This document shows positions 9,619 through 17,246 of a DNA stretch of 64,000 bases, one piece after another. The position numbers and the translations under genes are program-made. Below the pieces are notes generated by a model. It was not told the DNA's origin, did no database searches, and saw nothing but the letters and a program-made list of their open reading frames with translations. The DNA lies in the NCBI RefSeq assembly GCF_029892485.1, contig NZ_JARXVG010000001.1, forward strand, positions 372,001 through 436,000, given 5' to 3'. Numbering within the stretch: position 1 is the stretch's first letter; each line of letters opens with the position of its first letter. Origin of the DNA: Variovorax boronicumulans. Lineage in GTDB: Bacteria > Pseudomonadota > Gammaproteobacteria > Burkholderiales > Burkholderiaceae_C.

Positions 9619-9758
9619 TGTGGTTGTCTCCAGGGGCTGAAAGGAAATTGGCAGGAACCTGACTGGGGCCTGAGCCGCTATCATGCGCCGCCCCGCTGTC
9701 AGTTGGCTGTCCGCCAGACTGGGGAAAACACCAAAGTACCCATTCAGCCCTCCCCCGT

Positions 9759-10442
9759 ATGAAGCTGCTGCTGGTCGAAGACGATCCCTCGATGCAAATC
9801 ACCCTGCAGCGCACGCTCGGCCGGCGCCGGATCGACGTGCGCGTGTGCGGCGACGGGGCCGAGGCGGTGGCGCAGTGGCGCGCCATCGAGCCCGACGTGG
9901 TCGCGCTCGACCTGAGCCTGCCCAACCTCGACGGCCTGCAGGTGCTGGCCCAGGCGCGCGCTGAAGGGCTGCGCACACCGGTGCTGCTGCTGACCGCCCG
10001 CGGCACCGTTGGCGACCGCATCGTGGGCCTCAATGCCGGCGCCGACGACTACCTGCCCAAGCCCTTCGACCTCGACGAGCTCGAGGCCCGCATCCGCGCG
10101 TTGCGCCGGCGCAGCCAGAGCGCGGGCCTCGAGACCGCGCTCAATCCGCAGGAGATCGGCGGCCTGCGCTTCGAGCCCGACAACGGCGCCATCTACAACC
10201 GCGCCGACCTGCTCGAGCTCACGCCGCGCGAGCTCGCGCTGATGAAGGCGCTGATGATGAAGCCGGGCCATGCGGTCACCAAGGAGCGCCTGTTCGAGCT
10301 GGTGTTCCCGGGCGAGGCCGACGTGCAGTACGAGGCCATCGAGGTGGTGGTGTATCGCCTGCGCAAGAAGCTCGTGGGCACGGGCGCGGTGCTGATGACG
10401 ATGCGCGGCCTGGGCTACCTGCTGCGTCCGGAAACGTCATGA
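9759..10442 (+). CDS. tctD: OmpR-family response regulator TctD
   Basis: 227 residues: a receiver domain (1-118) with the acidic pocket D8-D9, phosphoacceptor D51 (ALDLSLPN), T79 region (LLLTARG) and conserved K101 (LPKPFD), then a winged-helix DNA-binding domain (about 140-225). It pairs with the kinase gene that starts seven bases downstream. By position and by analogy with Salmonella tctDE it should activate the divergent tctCBA operon when its carboxylate is present. Confidence 0.92.
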   Translation: MKLLLVEDDPSMQITLQRTLGRRRIDVRVCGDGAEAVAQWRAIEPDVVALDLSLPNLDGLQVLAQARAEGLRTPVLLLTARGTVGDRIVGLNAGADDYLPKPFDLDELEARIRALRRRSQSAGLETALNPQEIGGLRFEPDNGAIYNRADLLELTPRELALMKALMMKPGHAVTKERLFELVFPGEADVQYEAIEVVVYRLRKKLVGTGAVLMTMRGLGYLLRPETS

Positions 10443-10449
10443 AGGCTGC

Positions 10450-11871
10450 ATGAAGAAGGTCTCCTCGCTGCGCGCGCGGCTGCTGATCGGCATCCTCGCG
10501 CCGGTGGCGGTGTTCATCGTGATCAACAGCGTGAGCCTGTACCGCCAGAGCCTCGCGGCCGCGACCACCGCCTACGACCGCACGCTGCTCGCCTCGGCCA
10601 AGACCATCGGCGAGCAGCTCGACGTAGAGGGCTACGACGATCACGCGCTGTTGCGCGCCGTGGTGCCCTACTCCGCGCTCGAAGCCTTCGAGGCCGACAA
10701 CCGCAGCCGGCTGTTCTACCGGGTCTCCGCGCTCGACGGCGAGATGGTCTCGGGCTTTGCCGAATTGCCGTTCTGGCGCGGCCGCATCCCGGACCGCAGC
10801 GCCTACGCGGCGCTGGTCGATTTCTACGATGCGCAGTTCCGGGGCCAGCCCGTTCGCGTCGCAGTGCTGCTGCAGCCGGTGGCCAGCGCGCGCGGCCGCG
10901 GCATGGCGGTGGTGCAGGTGGCCGAGACGCTCGAGCTGCGCGAGACGCTGGTGCGCAAGCTGCTGCTCGACACGCTCTGGCGCCAGTTGCTGCTGATGGC
11001 CGTGATCGCCGGGGTCACGGTGTTCGTGGTGCATCGCGCCACGCGCCCGGTGCGCGAACTGGGTGAAGCGATCGAGCGGCGACCAGCGGACGATCTCTCG
11101 CCCATCGATGCACCCGATGCGCCGCGCGAACTGCTGCCGCTGATCGACGCCACCACCGAGGTGATGGGCCGGCTGCAGCGGCTGCTGGACCACCAGAAGC
11201 GCTTCGTGCGCGACAGCGCCCACCAGCTGCGCACGCCGCTCGCGGTGCTCAAGGCGCAGGTGCAGTCGGCGCGCCGCGGCGACGTGGCGCCCGAGCAGGC
11301 CTTCGGCGAGATCAGCCAGACGGTGGAGCGCGCCACGATGCTGGCCAATCAGATGCTCTCGCTCGCGAAGGTGGAGCAACTGCGCCAGCAGCCCGAGTCG
11401 GTGACGCTGGACCTGGGCGAAGTGGTGCGCAATATCGCGCTCGACCTGTCGCCGCTGGTGGCCGACAAGGCGCTCGATTTCGAGCTGGCCATCGACGAGC
11501 CGGTGGCCGTGCGCGCGCACCAGTGGATGCTGCAGGAGCTCACGCGCAACCTGCTGCACAACGCGATCAAGCAGAGCCCGCAGGGCGCCGCGCTCTCGGT
11601 GAGCGTGCGCGCCGCGGGCGACCACGCGGTGCTCACCGTGCGCGACGAAGGGCCCGGCATATCGCCCGAACTGAGGCAGCGGCTGTTCGCGCCCTTCTCC
11701 GCCGGCAGCACGTCGAGCGGCTCGGGGCTGGGGCTGGCGATCTGCCGCGAGATCGTGCTGGCGCTGGACGGGCGCATCGACCTCGAGAACCGCACCGCGC
11801 AGGACAACACCGCCAGGGTCATCGGGCTGGACGCTGTCGTGCACCTGCCGCTCTGGCGGCACAATTCCTGA
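10450..11871 (+). CDS. tctE: Sensor histidine kinase TctE
   Basis: 473-residue inner-membrane kinase. Helix 1 spans about 11-29 and helix 2 about 175-195, enclosing a periplasmic sensor domain of roughly 145 residues. The HisKA box is SAHQLRTPLAVLKAQ with phosphoacceptor H258. The ATPase domain shows the N box (RNLLHNAIKQS), G1 (RDEGPGIS) and G2 (GSGLGLAICREI). It phosphorylates TctD, whose gene it follows by seven bases. The periplasmic position of the sensor suits detection of extracellular tricarboxylates; this is inferred from the locus. Confidence 0.92.
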   Translation: MKKVSSLRARLLIGILAPVAVFIVINSVSLYRQSLAAATTAYDRTLLASAKTIGEQLDVEGYDDHALLRAVVPYSALEAFEADNRSRLFYRVSALDGEMVSGFAELPFWRGRIPDRSAYAALVDFYDAQFRGQPVRVAVLLQPVASARGRGMAVVQVAETLELRETLVRKLLLDTLWRQLLLMAVIAGVTVFVVHRATRPVRELGEAIERRPADDLSPIDAPDAPRELLPLIDATTEVMGRLQRLLDHQKRFVRDSAHQLRTPLAVLKAQVQSARRGDVAPEQAFGEISQTVERATMLANQMLSLAKVEQLRQQPESVTLDLGEVVRNIALDLSPLVADKALDFELAIDEPVAVRAHQWMLQELTRNLLHNAIKQSPQGAALSVSVRAAGDHAVLTVRDEGPGISPELRQRLFAPFSAGSTSSGSGLGLAICREIVLALDGRIDLENRTAQDNTARVIGLDAVVHLPLWRHNS

Positions 11872-11874
11872 TCT

Positions 11875-12318
11875 ATGGAATCTCCGGAACGTCTGCGCAT
11901 CGACAAATGGCTCTGGGCCGCACGCTTCTTCAAGACGCGTTCGCTGGCCGCGGAGGAAATCGGCAAGAACCGGGTGCAGGTGAACGGCGACGTCGCCAAG
12001 GCCTCGCGCGAGGTGAAGCCCGGCGACACCGTGACGATGCGCCTGGGCGTGCAGACGCGGACCGTGACGGTGCGCGGCATCAGCGGCCAGCGCGGGCCGG
12101 CGCCGGTCGCCCAGCTGCTCTACGAAGAAACCGCCGAGAGCATCGCCGCGCAGGCCGCGCTGCGCGAACAGCGCCGCATGGGCAGCGAGCCGGCCCTGGC
12201 CATCGAACAGGGCCGCCCTACCAAGCGCGACCGGCGCGATCTCGACGGCGCGGTGCGCCACGCCGAATGGGACAACCGCTGGAGCGCCTCGATCAACCCG
12301 GAAGACACCGAGCGCTGA
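11875..12318 (+). CDS. hslR: Heat shock protein 15 homologue, S4-domain RNA-binding protein
   Basis: 147-residue basic protein with an N-terminal S4 RNA-binding domain (about 6-65; RIDKWLWAARFFKTRSLA, then NRVQVNGDVAKASREV). Hsp15 binds 50S subunits that carry a stalled nascent chain and helps recycle them. The C-terminal third is Arg/Asp-rich (PTKRDRRDLDG), as in HslR. It starts three bases after tctE, so it may be read through from tctDE, but its role is unrelated. The length fits E. coli HslR (133 residues) with a slightly longer tail. Confidence 0.88.
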   Translation: MESPERLRIDKWLWAARFFKTRSLAAEEIGKNRVQVNGDVAKASREVKPGDTVTMRLGVQTRTVTVRGISGQRGPAPVAQLLYEETAESIAAQAALREQRRMGSEPALAIEQGRPTKRDRRDLDGAVRHAEWDNRWSASINPEDTER

Positions 12319-12361
12319 TCGCGTACGCTGTCGGCTTTCGTTCTTCAAGGGGTTCCGGTCC

Positions 12362-13168
12362 ATGGCCAGCTTCAAGAAATACCGCGTCGGCAGCAAGTTC
12401 AAGCTCTCGCAGATCGATCCCGGCGACACCGCCTTCTGCGAGGGCGACGAAGCGGCGCAGCGCGAAGAGGTGGACGCGATGGCCCTCGAGCTCGACGACC
12501 TGCAGAACCTGCTGCACGCCGAAGGCCGGCGCAAGGTGCTGCTGGTGCTGCAGGGCATGGACACCAGCGGCAAGGACGGCACGGTGCGCTGGGTGTTCTC
12601 GCGCACCTCCCCGCTGGGCGTGCGCGTGGCAGCCTTCAAGGCCCCGACCGAAGAAGAAAGGGCGCGCGACTACCTCTGGCGCTGCCACGCCGTCGTGCCG
12701 CGCAACGGCGAGATCGCGGTGTGGAACCGCAGCCACTACGAAGACGTGCTGGTGCCGGTGGTCGAAGGCTGGATCGACAAGGCCCAGGCAAAGCAGCGCT
12801 ACGCGCAGATCAACGACTTCGAGCGGCTGCTGGTCGAGACCGGCACGGTCATCGTGAAATGCATGCTGCACATCGACAAGGACGAGCAGCGCGAGCGCCT
12901 GCAGGCCCGCATCGACACGCCCGGCAAGCAGTGGAAGTTCAGCATGGGCGATCTCGAAGTGCGCACCAAGTGGAGCGCCTACCAGCGCGCTTATGAAAAC
13001 GCGCTCGCCGCCACCTCGACCGAGCATGCACCTTGGTACGTCATACCGGCAAACAGCAAGCGGCACCGCAATCTGATGATTGCGCAGTTGCTGATGAAGA
13101 CGCTGCGGCAGATGAAGCTCAAGGCGCCGGCGCCGGACCCGGCGCTCAAGGGAATGATCGTCAAGTAG
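12362..13168 (+). CDS. PPK2-family polyphosphate:nucleotide phosphotransferase
   Basis: 268-residue P-loop kinase that moves phosphate from polyphosphate to a nucleoside mono- or diphosphate, or the reverse. The Walker A loop GMDTSGKDG is at 65-73. The Walker B/lid region contains WNRSHYEDVLVPVVEGW with R123. Both are diagnostic of one-domain PPK2 enzymes. The length matches class I/III short PPK2 proteins. The subclass, and so AMP versus ADP preference, cannot be settled by eye. It stands 43 bases after hslR and is followed by a hairpin. Confidence 0.9.
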   Translation: MASFKKYRVGSKFKLSQIDPGDTAFCEGDEAAQREEVDAMALELDDLQNLLHAEGRRKVLLVLQGMDTSGKDGTVRWVFSRTSPLGVRVAAFKAPTEEERARDYLWRCHAVVPRNGEIAVWNRSHYEDVLVPVVEGWIDKAQAKQRYAQINDFERLLVETGTVIVKCMLHIDKDEQRERLQARIDTPGKQWKFSMGDLEVRTKWSAYQRAYENALAATSTEHAPWYVIPANSKRHRNLMIAQLLMKTLRQMKLKAPAPDPALKGMIVK

Positions 13169-13181
13169 GCCGGTGCTGTTG

Positions 13182-13208
13182 GTTGCAGGGGCGTCGCGCC
13201 ACTGCAAC
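13182..13208 (+). terminator. Possible terminator hairpin after ppk2
   Basis: Arms GTTGCAG and CTGCAAC pair around a GC-rich inner stem with one mismatch. It sits 14 bases beyond the PPK2 stop. The tail that follows (GTCCTGTTTG) is only weakly T-rich, so intrinsic termination is uncertain. Confidence 0.4.
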
Positions 13209-13316
13209 GTCCTGTTTGTAAAGTGCTCACCGGCCTACGAGGCCGTGCGCCGCCGCAAACTAAGGTTCATGTCGTACCTGCTCCAGGTGCACCACGTCAA
13301 CCCGAAGGACTCCAAC

Positions 13317-13505
13317 ATGAAAAAGATACTCTTCGTTCTCGCCGCCTGTGTGCTCTCGAGCGCAGCCCTCGCACAACCGGCGCCCCGCCACGGCCCGGGC
13401 TACGACCGCCCGCATGCGGCGCCGCATCACCGCAAGCACAAGGTCTGGGTGCCGGCGCACCGCGAACACGGCCGCCGGGTGCCGGGGCATTACGTCTGGC
13501 GCTGA
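13317..13505 (+). CDS. Small His/Arg-rich secreted protein
   Basis: 62 residues with a clear signal peptide (MKKILFVLAACVLSSAALAQ, cleavage after about residue 19). The mature part of about 42 residues is rich in His, Arg and Pro. It contains the repeated pattern KVWVPAHRE...RRVPGHYVW, which resembles the W-x-x-G-H/Y-Y-x-W repeats of small periplasmic proteins of unknown function. GAAGGA lies nine bases upstream, which fixes the start; longer readings upstream lack a signal peptide at their start. Many histidines suggest metal binding, but that is a guess. A strong terminator follows. Confidence 0.75.
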   Translation: MKKILFVLAACVLSSAALAQPAPRHGPGYDRPHAAPHHRKHKVWVPAHREHGRRVPGHYVWR

Positions 13506-13513
13506 AGCCCTCA

Positions 13514-13547
13514 AAAAAGAAGCCGGCATGAAAGCCGGCTTCTTTTT
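13514..13547. terminator. Bidirectional rho-independent terminator
   Basis: A perfect 14-base stem (AAAAAGAAGCCGGC with GCCGGCTTCTTTTT) encloses a six-base loop. It provides a T-run on both strands and lies between the convergent small secreted protein gene and the lipoprotein gene at 13561. Confidence 0.9.
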
Positions 13548-13560
13548 GGCCTGAAGAAAC

Positions 13561-14232
13561 TCAGGAGCGGCGGACCGGCGCCTGCGCCAGCACGCGGCAC
13601 TTGCCGAACTCGCAGCGCACCGCCCAGGTGCCGCCGTTTTCGCAAGGCACGTTGTACGACTCGAAGCCCGGGCCCTTGGCCGTGAGTTCGGCGCGCGGCT
13701 GCACGTTGCAGCGACCGGCCTTGGCGAGCGTTTCGACGTTGTAGGTGTCGATGCCGGTGCGGCGCGGCTTGGCGGCGACGACCGGGTCGAAGGTGTGACC
13801 GTAGAAGGTGTCGCGCACGTCCGGATCGAGGTTGCGGTAGCCGCGCTTGGCCATGCAGTGGACGATGGCGATCTCCTGATGCTCGGCGATGAGTTCCGAG
13901 GTCGGGCGGCCGTTCCAGTCGATGACCGCCGCGCTGATGCCGGTGTACGACGCGGCAGCCACGATGCCCTGGCCGTGCACCGTGATCAGGCCGAGGCCCA
14001 GCGCCAGCCACATTGCGTCGCCGGTCTCGCTGCGCGCCGTGATGCGGGTGGCTGCCGTGCGGCAGGCCTGCACGTCGTTGTCGTAACGCACCTTGTCCAC
14101 GCCTTCCATGGCGACCATCGGGACGTAGGTGAGTCCGGAACCCGTGCCGGGCTCGGTCGGCACCAGCGGCGCCCTGGCGGTGCAGCCCATCAGGGCCACA
14201 GCGGCGAACGCAATGCTCAGCAACAGCTTCAT
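13561..14232 (-). CDS. Putative lipoprotein of unknown function
   Basis: 223 residues beginning with a lipoprotein signal whose lipobox LMGC places the lipid-modified cysteine at residue 17. The mature protein has a Gly/Ala-rich hydrophobic middle (about 75-105; LGLGLITVHGQGIVAAASYTG) that resembles a glycine-zipper segment. Four or more cysteines in the C-terminal half (HCMAKRG, GRCNV, VPCENGGTW, CEFGKCRV) are likely disulfide-bonded in the periplasm. No catalytic motif was recognised. It stands alone between a terminator and a divergent cytochrome gene. Confidence 0.75.
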   Translation of the reverse strand: MKLLLSIAFAAVALMGCTARAPLVPTEPGTGSGLTYVPMVAMEGVDKVRYDNDVQACRTAATRITARSETGDAMWLALGLGLITVHGQGIVAAASYTGISAAVIDWNGRPTSELIAEHQEIAIVHCMAKRGYRNLDPDVRDTFYGHTFDPVVAAKPRRTGIDTYNVETLAKAGRCNVQPRAELTAKGPGFESYNVPCENGGTWAVRCEFGKCRVLAQAPVRRS

Positions 14233-14397
14233 GGGGTTTCCCTCGTCCTCTTCGCGGTAGTTCCGGGGATTTAACCATACATATAGTTACTCTTGAATCG
14301 ACTTGTCGCGAATGCACGACGACCGATGCGGCGGCATGCGACCATGCGTTGCCGCTCTCGGCGGATCGCAAATCAAAGTACCTACAGCCCCCCGCGC

Positions 14398-14727
14398 ATG
14401 AAGCTCCCGATCGCCGTCCTGCTGTTGCTTTTCAACAGTGCATCCATCGCCACCGCGCAGACCGCGCCGGTGGACCTGCTCAGGAAAAACGGCTGCATGG
14501 CCTGCCACGGGCTGGTCCACAAGCAGGTCGGTCCGGGTTTCGCGCAGATCGCGGAGCGCTACCGCAACGATCCGGAGGCACCGCCGCGTCTGGCGGAGAA
14601 GATCCGCAACGGCAGCGTAGGCACATGGGGCCGCGTCATCATGCCGCGGCAGAGCCTGGTGTCGGAGGCCGACGCGCGGGTGCTGGCAGGCTGGGTGCTG
14701 TCCCAACCTTCGCCGAGCCCCAAGTAA
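14398..14727 (+). CDS. Small class I c-type cytochrome
   Basis: 109 residues: a signal peptide (MKLPIAVLLLLFNSASIATA), then a single haem-binding motif CMACH at about residues 33-37. A distal methionine is available in RVIMPRQS, the expected M-P context for axial ligation. The mature size of about 89 residues fits cytochrome c551-type carriers. The start follows the signal peptide; a longer upstream reading adds Arg-rich residues without a signal. It would carry single electrons in the periplasm. It lies next to a sensor kinase and close to a molybdenum hydroxylase whose electron acceptor is not encoded there; a link is possible but unproven. Confidence 0.87.
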   Translation: MKLPIAVLLLLFNSASIATAQTAPVDLLRKNGCMACHGLVHKQVGPGFAQIAERYRNDPEAPPRLAEKIRNGSVGTWGRVIMPRQSLVSEADARVLAGWVLSQPSPSPK

Positions 14728-14742
14728 CCGCCCGGCCCTGGC

Positions 14743-16719
14743 TCAGGAAGGCCGCGCAGCCTTGTCGCCCTCGGCCTTGCGCTCCAGCGGCAGCCAGAGC
14801 GTGAAGCGCGTTCCGCCGCTGCCGGACTCCCATCTCACCGTGCCGCCGATCGCCGTTGCGCGCTGCTGCTGGTTGCGCAGCCCCCTGCCGCTTCGCTGCA
14901 GGGCCTCCTGCACGGCGAAGCCGGCGCCGTTGTCCTCGATCACCACGGAGACGCCCTCGCCCGCCGTCGCGGTGCGAAAGCAGATGGTGGTGGCCCGCGT
15001 GTGGCGCAGCACGTTGGCGATGCACTCCTGCATGATCCGCAGGATGTGCAGCGCGCTGCCCGGGTCCAGCCATGGCAGCGCGGGCACGGGCTGCACCTCC
15101 CAGCGCAGCGCCACGCCGGCGCTTTCGATGCGCGGCGCCAGGCGAAAACGCAGGGTGGCGAGCAGCAGCAAGAGGTCGGCGTCCACGCTCTCCATGGAAT
15201 CGATGGCCAGCTTCAGGTCGTCCATGCAGCCCTTGAGCACGTCGGAGATCTCGGCGTCGCTCATGGCGCCCCGCTCCACCGAACGGATCGCGCTGATCAG
15301 GGAGGAGCCCAGCCCGTCGTGCATGTCCTGCATCAGGCGCCGGCGCTCGGCATCGAGCATCTGCTGGTTCTCGATCACGCGCAGCCGCTGGTAGCTTTGC
15401 TCCAGCTCGGCTTCGCGCACCTGCAGACGCTGCGCCAGGCCCTTGTTCAGCCGCGCCACCTCGGCAAACGCGCCCGTGTAGCGCTGGAACATGATGTACG
15501 AGAAGACGAAGAACAGGCTGATGATCGCGTAGGGCGAGGCGTACACGCTCTCGGGGCTCACCAGGTTGTTCTGCAGCAGCCCGTCGTACGAGGTGAAGGT
15601 GAGCGCAAAAACGGTCCAGCCCGCCACCAGCCGCCCCTCCGGCAGCTTGGCGCGCAATGCCTTGCGCAGGTTCACCGCGAAGATCAGCACCGCGACCGGC
15701 AGCACCATCAGGTTGAGCAGCGGCGTGACCAGGTAGAGGCTTGCGATGGACGGCGACAGGTGCGGCAGCGTGGCGATGCTGCCAGCCGCGGCCAGCGCCA
15801 CCGACAGACGGGTCAGCCAGACCGAGGGCTGCTGGTGCAGGCGTTGCAGGAACAGGTGGATGGCGATGATCAGCCAGATCAGCGAGGACACCGCCATCCA
15901 CTCGAACAACTCGTCGGAGACCGGGAAGTAGTTGCCGCCGACGTAGTAGTGAAGCGTGCGCAGGAACGCCAATGCCGAGATGGCGAAGAACAGCAGATAG
16001 AGCGACTCACGCCGCTTCCCCAGGTACACCGCGAAGGCGAAGGCGCCCACCGCCAGGAACGCCGCGCTGCCCATGGCCGGCACCTGCACCTGCAGCAGCT
16101 GGCGAATCTGGTAGCGCCAGTTCAGAGAGGCCTGGTCGCCCACCCACACGGTCGAGAAGCCGCTCCCGCTGCTGCGCAGGCGGTCGACGCGAATCAGCAC
16201 GGAAGCCGGGGACGGCGTGCCGGCCGTGGCATTCAACGGCAGCAGCAGCGGATGGTTGTAGCCGTTGTGGATCGGACTGCCATGCGATTGATAGAGCAGC
16301 ACGCCGTCGCCGTACACCGCGATCTGGCCCAGCGTCTTCCAGCGCGGCAGGTAGAGAAAGCGCGGCTGTACCGACGGCGCCAGCCCGGACAGGTCGATGC
16401 GGTACCAGTCGGTGAGGGTCTGCACGCCGCCCATCGGCGTGGGCACCAGTTCGCGCGCGGCCGTGTGCGGGAGGTCGACTTCCTTCCATCCATCGCTCGG
16501 CAGCGCGGCATCTTCGAGCAGCTGCGGCGGCGCGGAATAACCCGTGCCGGGGATGGAGAGCAATTCGGCACGGGTGATGTGGGCTGCACCGTCACCCTGC
16601 GGCGCTTCGGCTGCCGCATGCACAAGCTGCACCGCGCCCACCGCCAGCGCCAGGCCCAACGCTGCAATCCAGCGGCCCAGCCCGGTGTGGCGGTCGAAGG
16701 CGGCGGGAGATGTGTGCAT
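14743..16719 (-). CDS. Orphan sensor histidine kinase with 7TMR-DISM sensor region
   Basis: 658 residues. An N-terminal hydrophobic segment (about 14-36) is followed by a periplasmic beta-rich domain (about 45-200, DISMED2-like: WYRIDLSGL, RFLYLPRWKTLGQIAVYGDG) and seven helices (about 205-420). A coiled coil then leads to a HisKA_3 dimerisation box, RRRLMQDMHDGLGSS, with phosphoacceptor H467. The NarL-type ATPase domain has EDNGAGF and GRGLRNQQQR. Such kinases normally pair with a NarL/LuxR-type response regulator. None is adjacent or within this window, so the partner must be elsewhere. DISMED2 domains often bind carbohydrates or other small ligands; the signal is unknown. Confidence 0.88.
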   Translation of the reverse strand: MHTSPAAFDRHTGLGRWIAALGLALAVGAVQLVHAAAEAPQGDGAAHITRAELLSIPGTGYSAPPQLLEDAALPSDGWKEVDLPHTAARELVPTPMGGVQTLTDWYRIDLSGLAPSVQPRFLYLPRWKTLGQIAVYGDGVLLYQSHGSPIHNGYNHPLLLPLNATAGTPSPASVLIRVDRLRSSGSGFSTVWVGDQASLNWRYQIRQLLQVQVPAMGSAAFLAVGAFAFAVYLGKRRESLYLLFFAISALAFLRTLHYYVGGNYFPVSDELFEWMAVSSLIWLIIAIHLFLQRLHQQPSVWLTRLSVALAAAGSIATLPHLSPSIASLYLVTPLLNLMVLPVAVLIFAVNLRKALRAKLPEGRLVAGWTVFALTFTSYDGLLQNNLVSPESVYASPYAIISLFFVFSYIMFQRYTGAFAEVARLNKGLAQRLQVREAELEQSYQRLRVIENQQMLDAERRRLMQDMHDGLGSSLISAIRSVERGAMSDAEISDVLKGCMDDLKLAIDSMESVDADLLLLLATLRFRLAPRIESAGVALRWEVQPVPALPWLDPGSALHILRIMQECIANVLRHTRATTICFRTATAGEGVSVVIEDNGAGFAVQEALQRSGRGLRNQQQRATAIGGTVRWESGSGGTRFTLWLPLERKAEGDKAARPS

Positions 16720-16777
16720 TAGTTAACAATTATGTCTCCCAGCCTGCACATCCGCGTGACGGGCCTCGCCCGCTGCG

Positions 16778-17236
16778 CTATCCCATCATCGCGGCCGCCG
16801 CCTTGATCGCCTCCCGGATGCGCCCGTAGGTGCCGCAGCGGCACACGTTCTCGATGGCATCGATGTCGGCATCGGTCGGGTTGCGGGTTCGCCGCAGCAG
16901 ATCGACCGCCGCCATGATCTGCCCCGGCTGGCAGAAGCCGCACTGCGGCACGTCCAGGTTCATCCAGGCCTGCTGCACCGGATGCAGCACGTTGCCGTTG
17001 GCCAAGCCCTCGATGGTCGTCACCTGCCGGCCGCGCACGTCGGCCACACGGGTCGAGCATGCCGTGACCGCCTTGCCGTCCACATGGCAGGTGCAGGCCT
17101 TGCACACGTTGATGCCGCAGCCGTACTTCGGCCCGGTGATGCCGAGCTTGTCGCGCAGCACCCAGAGCAGCGCCATGTCGTCGGGCGCCTCGACGTCGAC
17201 GTTGCCGCCGTTCACCTTGAAAGATTGCACGGGCAT
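16778..17236 (-). CDS. iorA: Molybdenum hydroxylase small (2Fe-2S) subunit, IorA type
   Basis: 152 residues with two 2Fe-2S clusters. The plant-ferredoxin cluster uses C40, C45, C48 and C60, and the second cluster uses C99, C102, C132 and C134 (QCGFC and VCRCG). This is the standard xanthine-oxidase-family electron-transfer subunit. Its partner, the molybdopterin subunit, ends ten bases upstream in the same operon. No FAD subunit is present, as in isoquinoline 1-oxidoreductase and aldehyde dehydrogenases of this subgroup, which pass electrons to a cytochrome or quinone. The symbol is by family resemblance, not proof of isoquinoline as substrate. Confidence 0.85.
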   Translation of the reverse strand: MPVQSFKVNGGNVDVEAPDDMALLWVLRDKLGITGPKYGCGINVCKACTCHVDGKAVTACSTRVADVRGRQVTTIEGLANGNVLHPVQQAWMNLDVPQCGFCQPGQIMAAVDLLRRTRNPTDADIDAIENVCRCGTYGRIREAIKAAAAMMG

Positions 17237-17246
17237 GGCGGGCTCC

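Noticed and set aside
9619-9758. Promoters for the divergent tctC and tctD genes
   Set aside because: Several weak hexamers exist but none at acceptable spacing; the region is surely regulatory, yet no specific site could be defended.
13317-13505. Small His-rich protein as a metal resistance factor
   Set aside because: Histidines are many but no known metal-binding family motif or neighbouring metal transporter supports it.
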